From JAJBWD01 sp041670885 (lineage in GTDB: Bacteria > Bacillota > Clostridia > Clostridiales > Clostridiaceae): 6,124 nucleotides of DNA. Shown here one piece after another: positions 4,929 to 6,124 of the stretch; within the stretch, counting starts at the first letter, position 1, and every line of letters starts with the position of its first letter. The stretch spans positions 1-6,124 of the forward strand of contig JBAXYJ010000181.1 of the NCBI GenBank assembly GCA_041670885.1, written 5' to 3'. The notes under the pieces were generated by a model that worked only from the letters and a program-made list of their open reading frames with translations, did no database searches and was not told where the DNA came from. The translations under genes and the position numbers were made by a program.

Positions 4929-5808
4929 TACTTTAAAATATTTTGTAAAAGATGCTGCAAATTCACTTAAAAGAAATAAGACGCTCAGTATATCCTCAGC
5001 TACAACGGTTATGGCAACACTTTTTATTCTTGGAATATTTCTTCTGGTTATGCTTAACGTAAGAATCGGGATATTAGATGTAGAATCAAGAATTGAAGTA
5101 CAAGTATTTCTGAAGAAGAACATTACAGAAGAGCAAAAAAATACATTGGAAGAAAAGATAAAAGAAGATAAAAATGTAAAGTCTTATACCTTTGAAACAA
5201 AGGAAATGGCCCTTAAAAAGTATCAGGATCAGCTGGGAAAAGATTATAAATATTTAATAGAGGGCTATGAAAAGAATAATCCTCTTCCTGAGTCATATAT
5301 TATTAAAGCAGATAAGCCTGAGAGTGTAAGCAAAATAGTTTCTTCAATTTCACCTCTAAGCGGAATAGAAGAAATAAAAGATGGAAAGGAAATAGTAGAT
5401 AAAATAATAGCAGTTACCAGTGCACTTAAATGGGTGGGCATTGGCCTCTTTGTTTTATTAATTGGAGTATCTCTTTTCTTAATAGGCAACACTATAAAAA
5501 TAGCAGTATTTTCAAGAAGAAGAGAAATTGGAATAATGAAATATATCGGTGCTACTGACTGGTTTATAAGATGGCCTTTTATTATGGAAGGAGCAGTTAT
5601 AGGAATATTAGGAGCACTGGGAGCAGATATAGTATTATACATAGCATACAAATATCTTACAGCTAAGTTTCAAAAGACAATGATACTTTCAACACTTTTG
5701 CAGCCAGGATACATATTAACAACCCTTCTTCCCTGTTTTATTCTGCTGGGCCTTATAATCGGCTGTATAGGAAGTATAATTTCAATCAAAAAATTTCTCG
5801 ATGTATAA
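4912..5808 (+). CDS. ftsX: Cell division ABC transporter membrane protein FtsX
   Basis: This membrane subunit partners FtsE. Its 298 residues show the FtsX topology: a cytoplasmic N-terminus (FVKDAANSLKRNKTLSISSA), TM1 about 27-50, an extracellular domain about 51-170 (charged, starting ESRIEVQVFLKKNITEEQ), TM2 about 172-196, a cytoplasmic loop with RRREIGIMKYIGATDWFIR (202-220), TM3 about 222-248 and TM4 about 266-292. The loop motif REIGIMKYIGA is characteristic and contacts FtsE. The extracellular domain is where Firmicute FtsX engages peptidoglycan hydrolases such as CwlO-type endopeptidases (family knowledge; no such enzyme is encoded here). ATG 4912 overlaps ftsE by 17 bp. ATG 4918, giving MKFNTLKYF, is an equally plausible start and is better spaced (7 nt) from GGGCGGG at 4904-4910. 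The gene ends at a terminator. Confidence 0.96.
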   Translation: MAMKFNTLKYFVKDAANSLKRNKTLSISSATTVMATLFILGIFLLVMLNVRIGILDVESRIEVQVFLKKNITEEQKNTLEEKIKEDKNVKSYTFETKEMALKKYQDQLGKDYKYLIEGYEKNNPLPESYIIKADKPESVSKIVSSISPLSGIEEIKDGKEIVDKIIAVTSALKWVGIGLFVLLIGVSLFLIGNTIKIAVFSRRREIGIMKYIGATDWFIRWPFIMEGAVIGILGALGADIVLYIAYKYLTAKFQKTMILSTLLQPGYILTTLLPCFILLGLIIGCIGSIISIKKFLDV

Positions 5809-5822
5809 GAATATTTACAATT

Positions 5823-5851
5823 ATAAAGCAGTTTACCTGCTTTATTTTTTT
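5823..5851 (+). terminator. Intrinsic terminator after ftsX
   Basis: A 9-bp perfect stem pairs ATAAAGCAG (5823-5831) with CTGCTTTAT (5837-5845) around a 5-nt loop, followed by a T-run to 5851. It lies 14 bp after the ftsX stop and closes the ftsEX unit. Confidence 0.9.
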
Positions 5852-5878
5852 GCAAATTAAATTTAGTAGGGTTATAAT
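5850..5878 (+). promoter_or_regulatory. Promoter candidate for the downstream protease gene
   Basis: TTGCAA (5850-5855, four of six matches to the -35 consensus) and a perfect TATAAT (5873-5878) are 17 bp apart. The -35 begins in the last bases of the ftsX terminator T-run. Initiation near 5885 would give a leader of about 45 nt. The protease gene can therefore be expressed separately from ftsEX, perhaps with some readthrough. Confidence 0.65.
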
Positions 5879-5930
5879 TTATCATATCGCATAAAATATT
5901 AATGACCAATTGTAACAGGATGGTGATATT

Positions 5931-6124
5931 ATGACAAAGAAAAAAAAGTGGATTATAATTACAATAGCTATTGTCTTGATAACAAATACATGTACATTTA
6001 TGTTCTCAGATTTAGCATCAGTTTATCTGGCATCACATAATGTGGTGGTAGGAAATGATACTTACAAGGCCTATTTAAAATTTTCTAAGCTTTTTCATTT
6101 TAGAAATCGGCTTAATAAGGCCTA
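5931..6124 (+). CDS. Probable S41-family C-terminal processing protease (CtpB-like), N-terminus only
   Basis: Only the first 64 codons lie in the window; the frame is open at the edge. The protein starts MTKKKKW, followed by one hydrophobic segment (about residues 7-26, WIIITIAIVLITNTCTFMF), which is an uncleaved signal-anchor pattern placing the rest outside the membrane. YKAYLKFSKLFHFRNRLNKA (45-64) resembles the short helix preceding the PDZ domain in clostridial S41 proteases, where it commonly ends in a YDG motif just after this point. Bacillus subtilis also has ctpB next to ftsEX. No PDZ or Ser-Lys catalytic residues are visible, so the call rests on N-terminal pattern and synteny. The start is ATG 5931 with AGGA (5917-5920) and GGTGA (5922-5926) upstream. 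Such proteases cut periplasmic or extracellular substrates, for example in sporulation signalling. Confidence 0.75.
   Translation, partial: MTKKKKWIIITIAIVLITNTCTFMFSDLASVYLASHNVVVGNDTYKAYLKFSKLFHFRNRLNKA

Noticed and set aside
4242..5808. Antimicrobial-peptide or lipoprotein exporter (MacB/LolCDE type) instead of FtsEX
   Set aside because: FtsE-typical DFRLIPTLSVYENV, a separate four-helix FtsX-length permease and the adjacent CtpB-like gene all point to FtsEX.
5988..5993. Lipoprotein cysteine in the N-terminus of the protease (Cys21, context LITNTC)
   Set aside because: The residues before the cysteine do not fit the lipobox pattern, and the segment looks like an ordinary signal anchor.

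Overview
The window looks like a chromosomal housekeeping segment of a low-G+C Firmicute, most likely a Clostridium or close relative. The reasons are the AT-rich sequence, A/T-ending codons, TTG starts with strong AGGAGG ribosome sites, and a gene order (acpS, NAD(P)HX repair, alr, mazE, mazF) that resembles the Bacillus acpS-ydcC-alr-ndoAI-ndoA neighbourhood. All genes are on the + strand. I see no insertion sequence, phage gene, CRISPR array, tRNA or rRNA.

Region 1 (1-2946) is metabolic and cell-wall related. It holds the 3' end of acpS (holo-ACP synthase), a fused NAD(P)HX epimerase/dehydratase whose ATG directly follows the acpS stop, and alanine racemase (TTG start), which supplies D-alanine for peptidoglycan. 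Spacing suggests one transcription unit. The racemase has Val at the position of the usual carbamylated lysine.

Region 2 (2947-3729) is a type II toxin-antitoxin module with its own near-consensus promoter (TTGACA-N16-TATAAT) and an intrinsic terminator. The antitoxin is a divergent, lysine-rich MazE/EndoAI relative. The toxin is a well conserved MazF/EndoA RNase. The two reading frames overlap by about 41 bp, so the antitoxin tail is encoded by the start of the toxin gene.

Region 3 (3729-5851) is a cell-division/cell-wall unit. It has an extended -10 promoter, a leader of roughly 130 nt, a small three-helix membrane protein I do not recognise, ftsE (ATPase, TTG start) and ftsX (membrane subunit, overlapping ftsE), then an intrinsic terminator. 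FtsEX is known to control peptidoglycan hydrolases from the membrane.

Region 4 (5850-6124) has a promoter candidate overlapping the terminator T-run, then the N-terminus of a membrane-anchored protein that is probably an S41/CtpB-type processing protease, cut by the window edge.

Most of the window is ordinary. The points most worth a second look are the mazE/mazF overlap and degenerate antitoxin N-terminus, the G7 tract in mazF, the Alr substitution, and the uncharacterised membrane protein ahead of ftsE.
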